Assembly: GCF_022759505.1 (NCBI RefSeq)
Contig: NZ_CP094289.1
Span: 372,001-436,000 of the forward strand
Length of the DNA: 64,000 bases
Source of the DNA: Georgenia sp. TF02-10
GTDB taxonomy: Bacteria > Actinomycetota > Actinomycetes > Actinomycetales > Actinomycetaceae
Direction: 5' to 3'
Below, piece by piece: positions 63,880-64,000 of this stretch (the stretch's first letter is position 1; each line of letters starts with the position of its first letter). A program made the translations under genes and the position numbers. The notes below the pieces were generated by a model. That model did no database searches, was not told where the DNA came from, and was given only the letters and a program-made list of their open reading frames with translations.

Positions 63880-64000
63880 TGATCCGGGTGGCGGCCTGGG
63901 CCATGTCCTCGTGCTCCCAGAACCGCAGCACGGTCCATCCCTGGGCGACCAGCAGGGCGGTGGTGTCGGCGTCCCGGTCCCGGTTCGCGGTCAGCTTCGC
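63854..64000 (-). CDS. C-terminal part of a very-short-patch (Vsr-like) repair endonuclease
   Basis: Only the last 48 residues are in the window; the frame runs off the right edge. AKLTANRDRDADTTALLVAQ, then GWTVLRFWEHEDMAQAA, is typical of Vsr-fold endonucleases (KxxxNxxRD...L..GW.VLRxWEHE). Vsr enzymes nick DNA at T:G mismatches arising from 5-methylcytosine deamination. A cytosine methyltransferase gene would be expected nearby but lies outside the window. Confidence 0.75.
   Translation of the reverse strand, partial: AKLTANRDRDADTTALLVAQGWTVLRFWEHEDMAQAATRITAAVRAPG

Overview
The window is very GC-rich DNA from an actinobacterium. Codon third positions are almost all G or C, GTG starts are common, genes are often coupled by ATGA or GTGA overlaps, and several starts look leaderless (a TAnnnT -10 box about six bases before the start codon). 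The gene content (recC-recB-recD, HrpA, cobalamin-independent MetE, a 13E12/DUF222 HNH gene, a DrrAB-type exporter) fits the order Micrococcales, for example a Georgenia- or Cellulomonas-like genus. That placement is inference. No rRNA, tRNA or CRISPR array was seen.

Layout. 1-2200: the end of a uridine-kinase-like gene, a short-chain dehydrogenase and an SprT-like zinc protein. 2379-9833: a leftward operon of two ABC ATPases and two large FtsX-type permeases, each coupled to the next. 10060-12626: an enoyl-CoA hydratase, then a small accessory patch with a glyoxalase-fold gene, a decayed IS5-family transposase and an MNT/HepT-type toxin-antitoxin pair. 12697-17280: the helicase HrpA. 17454-18156: a BrnT/BrnA-like pair behind a palindromic operator. 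18295-20988: a DrrAB-type exporter divergent from its TetR regulator. 21156-27237: a secreted-type phosphatase/nuclease, a double GNAT protein, a hydrolase, and a manganese catalase / membrane protein / alcohol dehydrogenase operon.

27238-41040: a structured intergenic repeat, metF-metE, a 5'-3' exonuclease, a lipoprotein, a YcaQ-like protein, a P19-like iron protein, a secreted subtilase, and a ferritin-like/VIT1 transporter coupled to a TRIC channel. 41100-44706: an MFS transporter with two IclR-type boxes, an IclR regulator and a D-2-hydroxyacid dehydrogenase. 44993-49252: a DUF222/HNH gene split by a complete group II intron (45313-47473) whose excision restores the reading frame exactly. 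Upstream of it lie three copies, about 145 bp apart, of its promoter and start codon. 49405-53790: a MerR/membrane-protein pair, a PspA-like pair, a small zinc-binding protein and a GNAT enzyme. 54003-63764: a DUF998 protein and the recC-recB-recD operon. The window ends in the 3' part of a Vsr-like endonuclease gene.

The points most worth following up are: the intron placed in the catalytic HNH codons; the triplicated leaderless start region; the bidirectional palindromic promoter of the BrnT-like pair; a possible IS5-type element that encloses a glyoxalase-family gene and is flanked by CTAG; and five unrelated genes whose stop-codon neighbourhood is tandemly duplicated.
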